The position numbers and the translations under genes are program-made. A stretch of 64,000 bases of DNA. It comes from Pseudorhodoferax sp032153935. GTDB taxonomy: Bacteria; Pseudomonadota; Gammaproteobacteria; Burkholderiales; Burkholderiaceae_C. Position 1 is the first letter of the stretch. Each line of letters starts with the position of its first letter. Location of the stretch: NCBI RefSeq assembly GCF_964253035.1, contig NZ_CAXUQL020000001.1, positions 2,604,001 to 2,668,000 on the forward strand, in the 5' to 3' direction. Below the pieces are notes generated by a model. The model did not search any database. It was not told where the DNA came from and saw only the letters and a list, made by a program, of their open reading frames with translations. Below are positions 16,485 to 25,463 of this stretch, piece after piece.

Positions 16485-16768
16485 AGGGACTCGCGGGATG
16501 GCGCCGGCCGGGGCCGGGCGCGGGGCGTCATTTTGCCCTGCCACCCGTGGGCTGCGGGATTCCCGCGCAGGGGCTGCGTCCTGCCGTTGTTACAAATCCG
16601 GGCACCTTGGTGCCGCGAGACACGTCTGCTTTTACCAACGCCGCATGCGCGGCAGCGTACACAAGCGGTTCCCGCTCCAAACTGTTGCTGATAGCATCCA
16701 TAAAGCTTGTCAGCATTTGTAGCTATATCCGAGCAATTCAGGGGCCTTGATTGATCTCTTTGGGGACG
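16485..16768. promoter_or_regulatory. Divergent mrcA/pilM intergenic region
   Basis: About 280 bases separating the two divergent genes, less GC-rich near pilM. It must hold promoters for both directions, but I found no confident -35/-10 pair. The stretch around 16683-16730 (with TTGCTGATAGCATCC and TTTGTAGCTAT) is AT-rich and contains short ATAGC/GCTAT inverted words. No open reading frame of note is seen in the gap itself. Confidence 0.35.
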
Positions 16769-17827
16769 ATGTTCAGCCGTAGACCGGCCCCGCTGCTGGG
16801 GATCGACATCAGCACGTCCAGCATCAAGCTGGTGGAACTCGACCATGACCCCGCCGGACGCCTGGTGCTCACGCGCTGCGCCATCGAGCCGCTGGAGAAC
16901 GGCTGGATCACGGACGGCAACATCGAGAAGTTCGATGAGGTGGCACAGGCGCTGCGCCGGCTCGTCAAGCGCAGCGGCACGCGCACCAAGAACGTGGCCA
17001 TGGCGTTGCCGCCCTCGGCCGTCATCACCAAGAAGATCGCGCTGCCCGGCGGCCTGACCGAGCAGGAGATGGAGTTCCAGGTCGAGTCCGAGGCCAACCA
17101 GTACATCCCGTTCTCGCTCGACGAGGTGAGCCTCGATTTCTGCGTGGTCGGGCCGAGCGCCGGTGGCTCTGGCGACGTGGAGGTGCTGATCGCCGCCTCG
17201 CGCAAGGAAAAGGTGCAGGACCGCCAGGGCCTGGCCGAGGCGGCGGGGCTGAATCCGGTGGTGCTGGACATCGAGTCCTTCGCCTCGCGGCTGGCCGTCG
17301 GCCGGCTGGTGGCGCACCTGCCGAACGAAGGCGCGGGCCAGATCGTGGCCCTGTTCGAGATCGGTGCGATGACCACCAGCATGCAGGTGCTGCGCGACGG
17401 CGAGGTGCTGTACGACCGCGACCAGGCCTTCGGCGGCGCCCAGCTGACCCAGCTGATCGTGCGCCAGTACGGCTTCTCGGCCGAGGAGGCCGAGCAGAAG
17501 AAGCGCAGCGGCGAGCTGCCGCCGGACTATTCCAGCAGCGTGCTGGCCCCGTTCGTCGAGGGGCTGTCCCAGGAGATCGGCCGGGCGCTGCAGTTCTTCT
17601 TCACGAGCACGCCGCACAACAAGGTCGACCACGTGATGCTGGCTGGCGGCTCGGCGCCGCTGGCGGGGCTGACGGAGGCGGTCACGCTGCACTCCTCGTT
17701 TCCGTGCAGCTTGGCCAATCCCTTCGACGGCATGGAGATGGGCAAGGACGTGCGCACGGCGCGCATGGGGCGCGAGGCCCCCGCCTACCTGACTTCCTGT
17801 GGCCTGGCGTTGCGCAGGTTTCCATGA
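16769..17827 (+). CDS. pilM: Type IV pilus assembly protein PilM
   Basis: Cytoplasmic actin-like ATPase of the type IV pilus alignment complex, 352 residues. ATG 16769 is preceded by TTTGGGGA as ribosome-binding site and is preferred over an in-frame TTG at 16751. The actin-type phosphate loop is LLGIDISTSSIKLVEL at the N-terminus. Further nucleotide-binding elements are ALFEIGAMTTSMQVL and, near the C-terminus, HVMLAGGSAPLAGL. PilM binds the conserved N-terminal peptide of PilN, encoded next with a 4-base ATGA overlap. Confidence 0.96.
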   Translation: MFSRRPAPLLGIDISTSSIKLVELDHDPAGRLVLTRCAIEPLENGWITDGNIEKFDEVAQALRRLVKRSGTRTKNVAMALPPSAVITKKIALPGGLTEQEMEFQVESEANQYIPFSLDEVSLDFCVVGPSAGGSGDVEVLIAASRKEKVQDRQGLAEAAGLNPVVLDIESFASRLAVGRLVAHLPNEGAGQIVALFEIGAMTTSMQVLRDGEVLYDRDQAFGGAQLTQLIVRQYGFSAEEAEQKKRSGELPPDYSSSVLAPFVEGLSQEIGRALQFFFTSTPHNKVDHVMLAGGSAPLAGLTEAVTLHSSFPCSLANPFDGMEMGKDVRTARMGREAPAYLTSCGLALRRFP

Positions 17828-18444
17828 CGACAGTACGCATCAACCTGCTGCCGCACCGCGAGGCGGCGCGCAAGGCCCGCAAGGAAGCCTTCCAGGTCAT
17901 GCTGGGCGTGTCGGCCCTGGTCGGCCTGGCGGTGGCCGGCGCGATCTACCTGTGGTTCCAGGCGCGCATCGAGAACCAGCAGGGGCGCAACCAGTTCCTG
18001 CAGTCGCAGATCCAGGTGCTGGACGTGCAGATCAAGGAAATCGCCACGATCGAGCAGGAGATCACAGCGCTGACGGCGCGCCAGAAGGCGGTGGAAGACC
18101 TGCAGGCCGACCGCAACCTGCCCGTGCACCTGCTCAACGAGCTCGTCAAGCAGCTGCCCGACGGCGTCTACATCACCAGCCTCAAGCAGGACGACCAGGC
18201 CGTCACGCTGCAGGGCGTGGCCCAGTCCAACGAGCGCATCTCCGAACTGCTGCGCAACCTGGCCGACAACACGCCCTGGCTGTCCAAGCCGGACCTGGCC
18301 GAGATCGTCGCCGGCAACGTGGCCCTGGGCCCGCGCGACAGCCGGCGTGTGGCCAATTTCAACCTGCGTGTGCGCCTGGTGCGTGCCAGCGAGGTGGCGG
18401 CCGCTGCCAAGGCGGCTTCGGCGCCTGCTGCTGCGAAACCCTGA
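17824..18444 (+). CDS. pilN: Type IV pilus assembly protein PilN
   Basis: Bitopic inner-membrane protein of the pilus alignment complex, 206 residues. The short cytoplasmic N-terminus holds the conserved PilM-binding motif INLLPHR (residues 5-11). A single membrane helix follows (about 27-45, MLGVSALVGLAVAGAIYLWF), then a coiled coil (about 50-100) and a small periplasmic ferredoxin-like domain. The start ATG overlaps the pilM stop. Confidence 0.95.
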   Translation: MTTVRINLLPHREAARKARKEAFQVMLGVSALVGLAVAGAIYLWFQARIENQQGRNQFLQSQIQVLDVQIKEIATIEQEITALTARQKAVEDLQADRNLPVHLLNELVKQLPDGVYITSLKQDDQAVTLQGVAQSNERISELLRNLADNTPWLSKPDLAEIVAGNVALGPRDSRRVANFNLRVRLVRASEVAAAAKAASAPAAAKP

Positions 18445-18457
18445 AGAAGCGAGCGCC

Positions 18458-19132
18458 ATGGCGACCCAACCCAAGAAGGCCCGCTCCATCGATGTCGCTG
18501 CGCTGCAGGCTCGGATCGCCGGGCAGTTCCGCAACCTGCATCCGTCCGATCCCTCGCAGTGGCCGCCCCTGCCGCGCGTGCTGCTGCTGGCCTTCGTGGC
18601 GCTCGCCGTGCTGGCCGTGGCCTGGTTCGCCTACCTCAGCAGCTTCGAAGACGACCTGATCGCCGAGCAGAACAAGGAAACGGAGCTGCGCAAGACCTAC
18701 GACCAGCGCCTGGTCAAGGCCGTGAACCTGGACGCGCTCAAGAAGCAGCGCGAGCAGATCCAGCAGTACGTGACGCAGCTGGAGCGCCAGCTGCCCAGCA
18801 AGGCCGAGATGGCGGCTCTGCTGTCCGACGTGAACCAGGCCGGCCTGGGCCGCAGCCTGCAATTCGACCTGTTCCGTCCGGGCCAGGTGGTGGTGCGCCC
18901 GTACTACGCCGAACTGCCGATCGCCCTGCGCGTGACGGGCCGCTTCCACGACATCGGCGCCTTCGCGGCCGACGTGGCCAACCTTTCGCGCATCGTGACC
19001 CTGAACAACATCGCCATCGTGCCCGCCCGCGACGGCGCGCTGACCATGGATGCCACGGCACGCACCTTCCGCTACCTGGACGCCGACGAGATCGCCGCCC
19101 AGAAGGTCCCGGCCAAGGGAGGCGGCAAGTGA
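18458..19132 (+). CDS. pilO: Type IV pilus assembly protein PilO
   Basis: Bitopic inner-membrane protein that heterodimerises with PilN, 224 residues. It has a cytoplasmic N-terminus, one membrane helix (about residues 42-60, LPRVLLLAFVALAVLAVAWF), a coiled-coil stretch rich in K, E and Q, and a C-terminal periplasmic domain containing the family segment LFRPGQVVVRPYYAELPI. ATG 18458 is 13 bases after pilN. The stop overlaps the pilP GTG. Confidence 0.94.
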   Translation: MATQPKKARSIDVAALQARIAGQFRNLHPSDPSQWPPLPRVLLLAFVALAVLAVAWFAYLSSFEDDLIAEQNKETELRKTYDQRLVKAVNLDALKKQREQIQQYVTQLERQLPSKAEMAALLSDVNQAGLGRSLQFDLFRPGQVVVRPYYAELPIALRVTGRFHDIGAFAADVANLSRIVTLNNIAIVPARDGALTMDATARTFRYLDADEIAAQKVPAKGGGK

Positions 19133-19683
19133 GCCGGCTGCTGCGGTCGGCCGGGCTGGGGGCGTGGGTGGCCGCTGTGCTGCTGCTGAGCGCCTGCACG
19201 GGCAACGACCAGGACGAACTGCAGCAATGGATGGCGGAGCGGCGCAGCCAGGTGCGCACCAAGGTGACGCCTTTGTCTGCCCCCAAGCAGTTCGTGCCGC
19301 AGGCCTACACGCAGGAAGCGTCCGTCGACCCGTTCAGCCAGCAGCGGCTGGCTTCGGTGCTGCGGCAGGACGCGGCGCCGAGCGCCAGCAACAGCGGCCT
19401 GATCGGCCCCGAGCTGGCGCGCCGCAAGGAGCCGCTGGAGGCCTATCCGCTGGACGCGATGACCCTGGTCGGCAACCTGCGCCGCGCCGGCGCCCCGGTG
19501 GCGCTGGTCCGCGTGGACAACCTGCTGTACCAGGTGCGGGTGGGCGAGCACCTGGGCCAGAACTACGGAAAAGTCACCAAGATCGACGAAGCGGAGGTGC
19601 TCCTGCGCGAGATCGTGCAGGACGGCAGCGGCGAGTGGATCGAGCGCGCGGCGAGTCTGCAGCTGCAGGAGAAAGTCAAATGA
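19129..19683 (+). CDS. pilP: Type IV pilus lipoprotein PilP
   Basis: Inner-membrane lipoprotein linking PilNO to the PilQ secretin, 184 residues from a GTG start that overlaps the pilO stop. The start choice is supported by the lipoprotein signal (RLLRSAGLGAWVAAVLLLSA followed by the lipid-attachment cysteine, near residue 22). The C-terminal beta domain shows the family pattern LEAYPLDAMTLVGNLRR and YQVRVGEHLGQNYGKVTKI, which binds the N0 domain of PilQ. Confidence 0.94.
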   Translation: MSRLLRSAGLGAWVAAVLLLSACTGNDQDELQQWMAERRSQVRTKVTPLSAPKQFVPQAYTQEASVDPFSQQRLASVLRQDAAPSASNSGLIGPELARRKEPLEAYPLDAMTLVGNLRRAGAPVALVRVDNLLYQVRVGEHLGQNYGKVTKIDEAEVLLREIVQDGSGEWIERAASLQLQEKVK

Positions 19684-21794
19684 ACAAGCACAACCACCGT
19701 CCCGGCAGCATCCTCGCGCGGGGCATGGCAGCGTTCGGGCTGGCGCTCGCCTGCTGCGGCGCCTGGGCCGTGCCGGCCATCCAGTCGGTCAGCGGTGCGG
19801 TGCAGAACGGCTCCGAGATCGTGCGCATCGACCTCAGCGAAGCCCCGGCCGCCCTGCCGGCCGGCGTGGCCATCCAGTCGCCTGCGCGCATCGCGCTGGA
19901 CTTCGCTGGCGTGGTGAGCACGATGCCGCGCACGCCCATCGACATCAACCAGGGCAACCTGCGCTCGGCCAGCGTGCTCAGCGTGGGCGACCGCTCGCGC
20001 GTGGTGCTCAACCTCAAGCAGGCCACCTCGTACAAGGCCTTGCTGCAGGGCAATACGGTGCTGATCGTGCTCGACCCCGTGGCGTCTGCATTGCCGGCCA
20101 GCCCGGCGCCCGTGTTCCCGGATGCCGGCGCGCAGGGCCGCGCGGCGCTGCGCGACCTCGATTTCCGGCGTGGTGCCGACAACACAGGCCGCGTGCTCGT
20201 GGGCCTGGGCAGCAGCCAGGTCGGCGTGGACGTGCGCCAGCAAGGCCAGAGCCTGGTCGTGGAGTTCCTCAATTCCTCTCTGCCCGAGGGCCTGCGGCGC
20301 CGGCTGGACGTGGGCGACTTCGGTACGCCAGTGCAGACCATCTCGACCTTCCAGGTCGGCGACCGCGTGCGCATGGTCATCGAGCCGCGCGGCAATTGGG
20401 AGCACAGCGCCTACCAGAGCGAAGGCCAGTTCGTGGTCGAGGTGCGGCCGCAGCGCGTCGACCCGAACCGCCTGAGCCAGGGGCCGGGCTTCAGTGGCGA
20501 GAAGCTGTCGCTGAACTTCCAGAACATCGAGGTCCGCGCGCTGCTGCAGGTGATCGCCGACTTCACCAACTTCAACGTCGTCACCTCCGACTCGGTCACC
20601 GGTGCGGTCACGCTGCGGCTCAAGGACGTGCCCTGGGACCAGGCGCTGCAGATCATCATGGACGCCAAGGGCCTGGGCATGGAGAAGAGCGGCAGCGTGC
20701 TGTGGATCGCGCCCAAGGACGAGATCGACGCGCGCAAGAAGAAGGACCTGGAGTCCGCCGCGGCGCTGGAGAACCTGGAGCCGCTGCGCACCCAGTCGTT
20801 CCAGATGAACTACGCGCGGGCGGTCGACATCGCCGCGCAGATCACCAATGCGGGCGGAGGCGGCACCGGCTCCACGGGCAACAGTCGCTTTCTGAGCACC
20901 CGCGGCACGGCCATTCCGGAGCCGCGCACCAACCAGCTGTTCGTGACCGACGTGGCGAGCCGGCTGGAGGCCGTCAACGAACTGATCAAGAAGCTCGACG
21001 TGGCGGTGCGCCAGGTGCTGATCGAGGCGCGCATCGTCGAGGCCTCCGACACCTTCGGCAAGTCGCTCGGCGTGCGCCTGGGCGGCGGCAACGGCAACGG
21101 CTACAGCATCGGCGGGGGCAACCGCATCGTGGCCGGCACCAGCTACAGCAACGCCACGGCCGCGGCGAACGGCAATGCCATCAACACCAGCAGCAACTTC
21201 GTCAACCTGCCGGCCACGGCCCAGGGCAGCGCGACCGAGGCGGCCAGCTTTGCGGTGTCGATCTTCAAGGAGGGGGTGGGCCGCTTCCTCACGCTGGAGC
21301 TGTCGGCCATGGAAGCCGACGGCAAGGGCAAGGTGGTGTCCAGCCCGCGCGTGGTGACGGCCGACCAGACCAAGGCCTTGATCGAGCAGGGCACGGAACT
21401 GCCCTACCAGGTCGCCACCTCCAGCGGTGCGACATCGATCGCCTTCCGCAAGGCCAACCTCAAGCTGGAGGTGACGCCGCAGATCACGCCCGAGGGCAAC
21501 ATCATCCTGGACCTGGACGTGAACAAGGACAGCGTGGGGCAGAGCACCTCGGCCGGTTTTGCCATCAACACCAAGCACATCAAGACCCAGGTGCTGGTGG
21601 AGAACGGCGGCACGGTGGTGATCGGCGGCATCTTCGAGCTGACCGAGAACGACGACGTGACCAAGGTGCCGCTGCTGGGCGACATTCCCATCGCCGGCAA
21701 CCTGTTCAAGAGCCGCACGCGCACGTCGAACAAGACGGAGATGCTGGTGTTCATCACGCCGAAGATGATCGCGGACCGGATGGCGGGGCGCTGA
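19680..21794 (+). CDS. pilQ: Type IV pilus secretin PilQ
   Basis: Outer-membrane secretin through which the pilus exits, 704 residues. A signal peptide (about 1-31, ending CCGAWAVPA) is followed by one or two AMIN domains that bind peptidoglycan (about 32-260). Then come an STN/N0-like domain (LSLNFQNIEVRALLQVIADF), N1-type modules, and the secretin core beginning near QVLIEARIVEASDTFGKSLG. The core ends with KVPLLGDIPIAGNLFKSR and LVFITPKMI. A glycine/asparagine-rich insertion (around residues 465-510) sits in the core. The start overlaps the pilP stop by ATGA. Confidence 0.97.
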   Translation: MNKHNHRPGSILARGMAAFGLALACCGAWAVPAIQSVSGAVQNGSEIVRIDLSEAPAALPAGVAIQSPARIALDFAGVVSTMPRTPIDINQGNLRSASVLSVGDRSRVVLNLKQATSYKALLQGNTVLIVLDPVASALPASPAPVFPDAGAQGRAALRDLDFRRGADNTGRVLVGLGSSQVGVDVRQQGQSLVVEFLNSSLPEGLRRRLDVGDFGTPVQTISTFQVGDRVRMVIEPRGNWEHSAYQSEGQFVVEVRPQRVDPNRLSQGPGFSGEKLSLNFQNIEVRALLQVIADFTNFNVVTSDSVTGAVTLRLKDVPWDQALQIIMDAKGLGMEKSGSVLWIAPKDEIDARKKKDLESAAALENLEPLRTQSFQMNYARAVDIAAQITNAGGGGTGSTGNSRFLSTRGTAIPEPRTNQLFVTDVASRLEAVNELIKKLDVAVRQVLIEARIVEASDTFGKSLGVRLGGGNGNGYSIGGGNRIVAGTSYSNATAAANGNAINTSSNFVNLPATAQGSATEAASFAVSIFKEGVGRFLTLELSAMEADGKGKVVSSPRVVTADQTKALIEQGTELPYQVATSSGATSIAFRKANLKLEVTPQITPEGNIILDLDVNKDSVGQSTSAGFAINTKHIKTQVLVENGGTVVIGGIFELTENDDVTKVPLLGDIPIAGNLFKSRTRTSNKTEMLVFITPKMIADRMAGR

Positions 21795-21840
21795 GGCGCC
21801 AGGCTGCGGCACAGACACAGAATCACAAGAGGGAAGAGCT

Positions 21841-23790
21841 ATGCGTTGGATGCGATACCTGGCGGCGGTGGCCGTGGCTGGATTGGTGGCGGGTTGTGGA
21901 GGGGGCGGGGGCTCCACCGGCAGCACCGGTGGCAGCAACGGCGGTGGCACGACGACGCCGACGATGACCGTGGCTGTCATCAACAGCGGTGGTGCCGTCG
22001 TGACCAGCGTCAGCGTGGGTGGCGCAGCCATGGCCCGAGCCACTTTGCGGGATGCGTCCGGTGCTGCGATTGCCGGCCGCCTTGTCAACTTCACTGTCTC
22101 CGACGAAGCCATTGCGGCGTTGTCGCCGGCAACGGCCCTGACAGACGCTTCTGGTGTTGCCCAGGTGAGTGTCGAACCTGCTTCGCTGTCCGCGCGCGGC
22201 GCGGCTTCGGTGACGGCCAGCGCAACGGTCGGCGAGACCGCAGTGTCCGGCAGCACCGATTTCTCGGTCTCCGCGTCCAGCTTGGCGTTGTCGGCACTGT
22301 CGATCAGCCCGACTGCGCTGGCGTCGGGTGGGAACGCCACCGTGTCCACGACCGCGAGCATCGCTGGTGTTGCGGCCGGCGCGACGCCGGTCAATGTTGC
22401 GTTCTCTGCATCCTGCGGTCGCATCGATGGGCAGGACACCGGCTCTGGCGGCTTCAGCAAGACGACAAATGGCAGCGGTGTCGCCTCGGTGACCTATTCT
22501 GCTGTTGACAGCGCGGGGCAGCCTTGCAGCGGAACGGTGACCGTGACCGCGTCCAGTGCGGGGGCCTCGGCGCAGACGGGAACGCTGACCGTGGCGGCGC
22601 CTGTGGCCAACACGGTGACGTTCGTCGATGCCACGCCGCAGCAGATCTTTGTTGCCGGAAGTGGAGCGGCTGAGCAGTCCGTGCTGCGGTTCCGCGTGTT
22701 GTCGTCCGTTGGCACGTCGCTGGCCAGCGTGCCCGTGCAATTGAGCATCGAAACCAACCCTGGTGGTGTCGGACTCGACGCTTCGGGTTCCCCGGCGGCT
22801 GTCACCAAGACCAGCGATGCCGATGGCTACGTGTCCGTTTCTGCGTTCTCGGGAACCATTCCTGGCGCCGTCAAGGTGCGGGCCGCGCTGGTCAGCAGCC
22901 CAACGGTGTTTGCTGAGTCGCAGTTCCTGACGGTTGCTTCGGGTCCTCCTTCCCAGCGCTTCATGAGCCTGTCGGCTGGCCAGTTCGCGTTGGAGGGCTG
23001 GGCGGTGGATGGGACGTCGACGACGTTGACCGTGCGCTTGGCTGATCGCCAAGGCAATGCGGTGGAAGATGGCACGGTCATCAATTTCACGGCGGAAGGT
23101 GGTCAGGTCGCCCGCAGCTGCGCGACCACGCGCACCAACAACATCTCGTCCTGCTCCGTGACCTTCGTGACGCAGAATCCGCGCTCTGTCGGTGGGCGTG
23201 CTTCGGTGCTGGCCTACACCGAGGGCACCAAGGACTATGTGGATGTGAATGGCAACAACATCTTCGATGCAGGCGATACCCTCGTTCAGATCGGCGATGC
23301 CTACCGCGACGACAACGAGAGCAATGTCTTCGATGCAGGAGAGTTCGTGGTACCGCGTGGTGCCAGCGGAGCTTGTACTGGCGCTGGTGGTGCTTTCCCG
23401 TCGAGGTCCAATACTTGTGACGGCGGCTTGGCCACCACGGTTCGTCAGCAAGCGGTCCTGCTGTTCGCGTCGACGACGCCTGCAATTTCCTCTGTTTCTG
23501 CAACGCGCAGCAGCCTCAGCTTCAAGCTCCACAGCTCGGACAATCTGTTGTTGCCAATGCCTGCGGGTACCCGGGTCACGGCAACGACTTCACCGACGAC
23601 TTGCTTGATAGACAATATTGCAGGGGCTCCGCTTGCGGATGCCCGTCCGACGCCTGGAAGACCGCTGGAGGATTTGGCGACGACGGTGGCGCTGTCCTTG
23701 AGTGGCTGTGCTGCCGGTAGCGCTGTGACGATCACGGTCACCGCTCCTTCGGGTCTGGCCACGACGTTCCCTGCTGTGACATTGCCTTGA
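21841..23790 (+). CDS. Ig-like repeat lipoprotein of unknown function
   Basis: Predicted secreted lipoprotein of 649 residues, not recognised as a named gene. The signal MRWMRYLAAVAVAGLVAGC ends in a lipobox with C19, followed by a glycine/serine/threonine linker (about 20-42). Four Ig-like modules of the bacterial Big_1/invasin kind seem to follow (about 43-140, 145-250, 255-365, 370-450), shown by recurring patterns such as ALTDASGVAQVSV and TKTSDADGYVSVSA. The fourth is followed by two calcium-loop-like sequences, DVNGNNIFDAGD and DDNESNVFDAGE. Three cysteine-containing loops could form disulfides. Third-position GC is visibly lower than in its neighbours. The GGGAAGAG ribosome-binding site and position 46 bases after pilQ suggest cotranscription. 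An adhesive or pilus-accessory role is inference. Confidence 0.8.
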   Translation: MRWMRYLAAVAVAGLVAGCGGGGGSTGSTGGSNGGGTTTPTMTVAVINSGGAVVTSVSVGGAAMARATLRDASGAAIAGRLVNFTVSDEAIAALSPATALTDASGVAQVSVEPASLSARGAASVTASATVGETAVSGSTDFSVSASSLALSALSISPTALASGGNATVSTTASIAGVAAGATPVNVAFSASCGRIDGQDTGSGGFSKTTNGSGVASVTYSAVDSAGQPCSGTVTVTASSAGASAQTGTLTVAAPVANTVTFVDATPQQIFVAGSGAAEQSVLRFRVLSSVGTSLASVPVQLSIETNPGGVGLDASGSPAAVTKTSDADGYVSVSAFSGTIPGAVKVRAALVSSPTVFAESQFLTVASGPPSQRFMSLSAGQFALEGWAVDGTSTTLTVRLADRQGNAVEDGTVINFTAEGGQVARSCATTRTNNISSCSVTFVTQNPRSVGGRASVLAYTEGTKDYVDVNGNNIFDAGDTLVQIGDAYRDDNESNVFDAGEFVVPRGASGACTGAGGAFPSRSNTCDGGLATTVRQQAVLLFASTTPAISSVSATRSSLSFKLHSSDNLLLPMPAGTRVTATTSPTTCLIDNIAGAPLADARPTPGRPLEDLATTVALSLSGCAAGSAVTITVTAPSGLATTFPAVTLP

Positions 23791-23799
23791 GGTTTCTGT

Positions 23800-24312
23800 T
23801 TGAACATAGCGCTAGTCGGCCTGCCCGGATCGGGCAAGTCGACCGTCGGTCGCCAACTGGCGCGCCGACTCCAACTCCCCTTCGTTGACGCCGACCAATG
23901 GGTCGAGCGGCAACTCGGCTGCTCGATCCGCGAGTACTTCGAGCGCGAGGGCGAGGTCGGCTTCCGCGACTTCGAGCAGCAGGCGCTGGCCGACATCGCG
24001 GCCGCCGGCCCGGCCGTGATCGCCACCGGTGGCGGTGCCGTGCTGCGCGAGGCCAACCGCGCCTGCCTGCGCCAGAACACGCGGGTCTTCTACCTGTTCG
24101 CCACGCCGGAGGAGGTCTACCGCCGTCTGCGCCACGACCAGGTGCGGCCGCTGCTGCAGGTGGCGGATCCGCAGGCCCGTTTGCGCGAACTCTTCGCGCA
24201 GCGCGATCCGCTGTACCGCGAGACCGCGCACGAGGTCATCACGATCGGCCGGCCATCCACGGCGGCACTGGTCAACACCATCGCCGAGATCGTGCAGCGT
24301 CCGCCTGTCTGA
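23800..24312 (+). CDS. aroK: Shikimate kinase AroK
   Basis: Phosphorylates shikimate in the chorismate pathway, 170 residues. I accept the TTG start at 23800: the sequence TTGAGG lies about 7 bases upstream as ribosome-binding site, and the protein then starts MNIALVGLPGSGKST, the normal beginning with the P-loop at 7-15. The substrate-binding aspartate is in FVDADQWVE, with RDFE, ATGGGAVL and the lid arginines in LRHDQVRPLLQ. The ribosome-binding site overlaps the stop of the Ig-like gene. Followed by aroB 27 bases later. Confidence 0.94.
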   Translation: MNIALVGLPGSGKSTVGRQLARRLQLPFVDADQWVERQLGCSIREYFEREGEVGFRDFEQQALADIAAAGPAVIATGGGAVLREANRACLRQNTRVFYLFATPEEVYRRLRHDQVRPLLQVADPQARLRELFAQRDPLYRETAHEVITIGRPSTAALVNTIAEIVQRPPV

Positions 24313-24339
24313 GCGCTGCGGCTTACACTCGGCGCCCTC

Positions 24340-25458
24340 ATGGACGCCACCCTTTCCGCCCTCCCCACGGCCCAGGTGCAGATCGCGCTGGGCGAGCGCA
24401 GCTACCCGATCGCCATCGGCGCGGGCCTGTTCGACCGGCCCGACACCTACGCCGCCGTGCCCAAGGCCGCAGCGGCATTGATCGTCACCAACACCCTGCT
24501 GGCGCCGCTCTACGCGCAGCGCCTGCAGCAGGCACTGGCCGGGCGCTATGCCGCCGTGCACACCGTGGTGCTGCCCGATGGTGAGGCCTACAAGACCTGG
24601 GAGACGCTGAACCTCATCTTCGACGCGCTGCTGTCGCGCGGCTGCGACCGCAAGACCGTGCTGTTCGCGCTCGGCGGTGGCGTGGTGGGCGACATCACGG
24701 GTTTCGCGGCCGCCAGCTACATGCGTGGCGTGCCCTTCGTGCAGGTGCCGACCACGCTGCTGGCGCAGGTGGATTCCTCGGTCGGCGGCAAGACGGCCAT
24801 CAACCACCCGCTGGGCAAGAACATGGTGGGTGCGTTCTACCAGCCGCAGCTGGTGGTCTGCGACCTGGACGTGCTCAGGACGCTGCCGCCGCGCGAGCTC
24901 AGCGCCGGCCTGGCCGAGGTCATCAAGTACGGCCCCATCGCCGACGCGGCCTTCCTCGACTGGATCGAGGCCCATGTCGACGCACTGCGTGCAGGCGACC
25001 CGGCCGCGCTGGCGCATGCCGTGCAGCGCAGCTGCGAGATCAAGGCCGATGTCGTCGGCCAGGACGAGCGCGAGGGCGGGCTGCGCGCCATCCTGAACTT
25101 CGGCCACACCTTCGGCCACGCGATCGAGGCCGGCATGGGCTATGGCGCCTGGCTGCACGGCGAGGGTGTGGGCTGCGGCATGGTCATGGCCGCGCGGCTG
25201 TCGCAGCGCCTGGGCCTGCTGGACGCTGGGCAGGTGGAGCGGCTCACGCGCCTGGTCGAACGCGCCGGCCTGCCCACGGTCGGGCCCATCCTGGATGCGG
25301 CCGACAACCCCGGCCGCTACCTCGAACTCATGCGCGTGGACAAGAAGGCCGAGGCCGGCGAGATCAAGTTCGTGCTGATCGATGGCATTGGCCGCGCCGT
25401 GGTGCGCGGCGCGCCCGACGCGCTCGTGCGCGAGGTCGTCGACGCCTCCTGCGCCTGA
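24340..25458 (+). CDS. aroB: 3-dehydroquinate synthase AroB
   Basis: Zn/NAD-dependent enzyme of the shikimate pathway converting DAHP to 3-dehydroquinate, 372 residues. Motifs: NAD-binding GGGVVGDITGFAAASYMRGV, the PTTLLAQVDSSVGGKT region, and zinc ligands in LNFGHTFGHAIE and the later LHGEGVGCGM. It forms an operon with aroK, a pairing conserved across proteobacteria downstream of pilQ. Confidence 0.97.
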   Translation: MDATLSALPTAQVQIALGERSYPIAIGAGLFDRPDTYAAVPKAAAALIVTNTLLAPLYAQRLQQALAGRYAAVHTVVLPDGEAYKTWETLNLIFDALLSRGCDRKTVLFALGGGVVGDITGFAAASYMRGVPFVQVPTTLLAQVDSSVGGKTAINHPLGKNMVGAFYQPQLVVCDLDVLRTLPPRELSAGLAEVIKYGPIADAAFLDWIEAHVDALRAGDPAALAHAVQRSCEIKADVVGQDEREGGLRAILNFGHTFGHAIEAGMGYGAWLHGEGVGCGMVMAARLSQRLGLLDAGQVERLTRLVERAGLPTVGPILDAADNPGRYLELMRVDKKAEAGEIKFVLIDGIGRAVVRGAPDALVREVVDASCA

Positions 25459-25463
25459 ACGCG

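Noticed and set aside
16485..16768. Sigma54 promoter for pilM
   Set aside because: GTGGCAGGGCAAAATGAC loosely resembles a -24/-12 element but lacks the required TGC at the right spacing.
22480..23090. CRISPR-like or tandem DNA repeats in the Ig-like gene
   Set aside because: Similarity is at the protein-module level; no exact or regularly spaced DNA repeats are seen.
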